Assembly: GCA_007123625.1 (NCBI GenBank)
Contig: SKKS01000345.1
Span: 1-5,259, forward strand
Reading direction: 5' to 3'
Length of the DNA stretch: 5,259 nucleotides
Source of the DNA: Paracoccaceae bacterium
GTDB lineage: Bacteria; Pseudomonadota; Alphaproteobacteria; Rhodobacterales; Rhodobacteraceae
Position numbers and translations under genes: made by a program. Numbering within the stretch: the first letter of the stretch is position 1; the number at the start of each line of letters is the position of its first letter. Below the pieces are notes generated by a model. That model ran no database searches. It saw only the letters and a list, made by a program, of their open reading frames with translations, and was not told the origin of the DNA. Positions 4,787 to 5,259 of the stretch are shown one piece after another.

Positions 4787-5259
4787 AGATCGCGATACTG
4801 GACGATTACGCAGGCGTGGCGCTGGACTATGGCGACTGGTCGGGTCTGGGCGACGTGACGGTGTTTTCCGACACGCTGGCGCCGGGTCCGGCACTGATCG
4901 AGCGGCTGGCGCCGTTCGAGGTGCTGTGCGTCATGCGCGAACGCACCCCCTTGCCCGCGTCGGTGATCCGCGCCCTGCCCCGGTTACGGCTGATCGTAAC
5001 CACCGGGCCCAAGAACGCGTCCATCGACCTGGATGCCGCGCGGGACTGCGGGGTGACGGTCTGTGGCACAGCCTCGCGCAAGACCACCACATCGGAGTTG
5101 ACGCTGCTGATGATGCTGGCGCTGAACCGGCGGCTGATACCCGAAGTTGCCGCGCTCCGGCGCGGCGGCTGGCAGGCGGGCTTGGGGCGCGACATGGCGG
5201 GGCTGCGGCTGGGGCTGGTGGGCCTTGGCACCATCGGCGCGCAGATGGCAAGTTTGGGC
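4783..5259 (+). CDS. D-2-hydroxyacid dehydrogenase family protein, N-terminal part (cut by right window edge)
   Basis: The first 159 residues of an NAD(P)-dependent 2-hydroxyacid dehydrogenase (SerA/LdhA-like; usually 310-330 aa), a cytoplasmic enzyme interconverting a 2-hydroxy acid and a 2-oxo acid. Seen: the N-terminal catalytic domain (MKIAILDDYAG onward); RERTPLPASVIRALPRLRLI (52-71); the substrate-facing segment TTGPKNASIDLDAA (73-86), where many relatives have a G-x-GVDxID loop; the inter-domain block TASRKTTTSELTLLMMLAL (96-114); and the start of the Rossmann cofactor domain GLVGLGTIG (144-152) with Gly147, Gly149 and Gly152. The catalytic Arg, Glu and His lie beyond the window. The start is well supported: AGGAGG at 4772-4777, 5-nt spacing, ATG overlapping the upstream stop as ATGA. 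This coupling puts it in one operon with the AbrB-like membrane gene, suggesting that it works on the transported acid or a product of it. Exact substrate unknown. Confidence 0.88.
   Translation, partial: MKIAILDDYAGVALDYGDWSGLGDVTVFSDTLAPGPALIERLAPFEVLCVMRERTPLPASVIRALPRLRLIVTTGPKNASIDLDAARDCGVTVCGTASRKTTTSELTLLMMLALNRRLIPEVAALRRGGWQAGLGRDMAGLRLGLVGLGTIGAQMASLG

Noticed and set aside
4100..4894. 264-codon minus-strand open frame opposite the AbrB-like gene
   Set aside because: Very rich in His, Arg, Gln and Asp in a non-domain pattern, which is what the reverse complement of a hydrophobic GC-rich membrane gene produces.
1..5259. tRNA, rRNA, CRISPR array, insertion sequence, phage or toxin-antitoxin content
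   Set aside because: Nearly all bases are accounted for by recognisable metabolic genes; the two gaps (about 100 and 124 bp) show hairpins and promoter motifs but no RNA-gene fold, spacer array or transposase.

Overview
This is a GC-rich, densely packed bacterial window, most likely from an alphaproteobacterium of the Rhodobacterales. That placement is an inference from the strong G/C bias at third codon positions, tight overlapping gene junctions, and a G/C-hairpin intergenic element ending in GGAGTATTTTC..GCAAGATGAAG, which resembles boilerplate I recall from Rhodobacteraceae genomes. No search was run.

Layout, left to right: (1) 1-351 (+), the C-terminal end of a PrpF/GalD-type isomerase (methylaconitate isomerase / oxalomesaconate tautomerase family). 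(2) 352-451, a convergent intergenic spacer with consecutive G/C hairpins. (3) 452-3636 (-), a three-gene unit read right to left: a GntR/FCD regulator, tcuA (FAD-dependent tricarballylate dehydrogenase family) and tcuB (Fe-S, membrane-bound electron-transfer partner). The genes overlap by 8 and 11 nt. tcuA most probably starts at a TTG inside the end of the regulator gene, behind a clear GGAGG. (4) About 3637-3760, a divergent control region with a sigma70-like promoter for the minus-strand unit, covered by an inverted repeat and a 20-bp-phased direct repeat that look like operator sites. (5) 3761-4786 (+), an AbrB-family (PF05145-type) membrane protein with an obvious internal duplication, probably a transporter. 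(6) 4783-5259 (+), the N-terminal 159 residues of a D-2-hydroxyacid dehydrogenase, coupled to the membrane gene by an ATGA overlap and cut by the window edge.

Taken together this looks like a carboxylate catabolic island. A tricarboxylate or related acid could be imported (AbrB-like protein), oxidised by TcuA with electrons passed through TcuB to the respiratory chain, and the resulting unsaturated acid isomerised by the PrpF-like protein. The hydroxyacid dehydrogenase would handle a 2-hydroxy/2-oxo acid, and the GntR/FCD protein would sense the acid. It differs from the described Salmonella tcuRABC arrangement: the regulator is GntR/FCD rather than LysR, and the visible candidate transporter is AbrB-like rather than an MFS TcuC. 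The family assignments are strong; the shared substrate is inferred.
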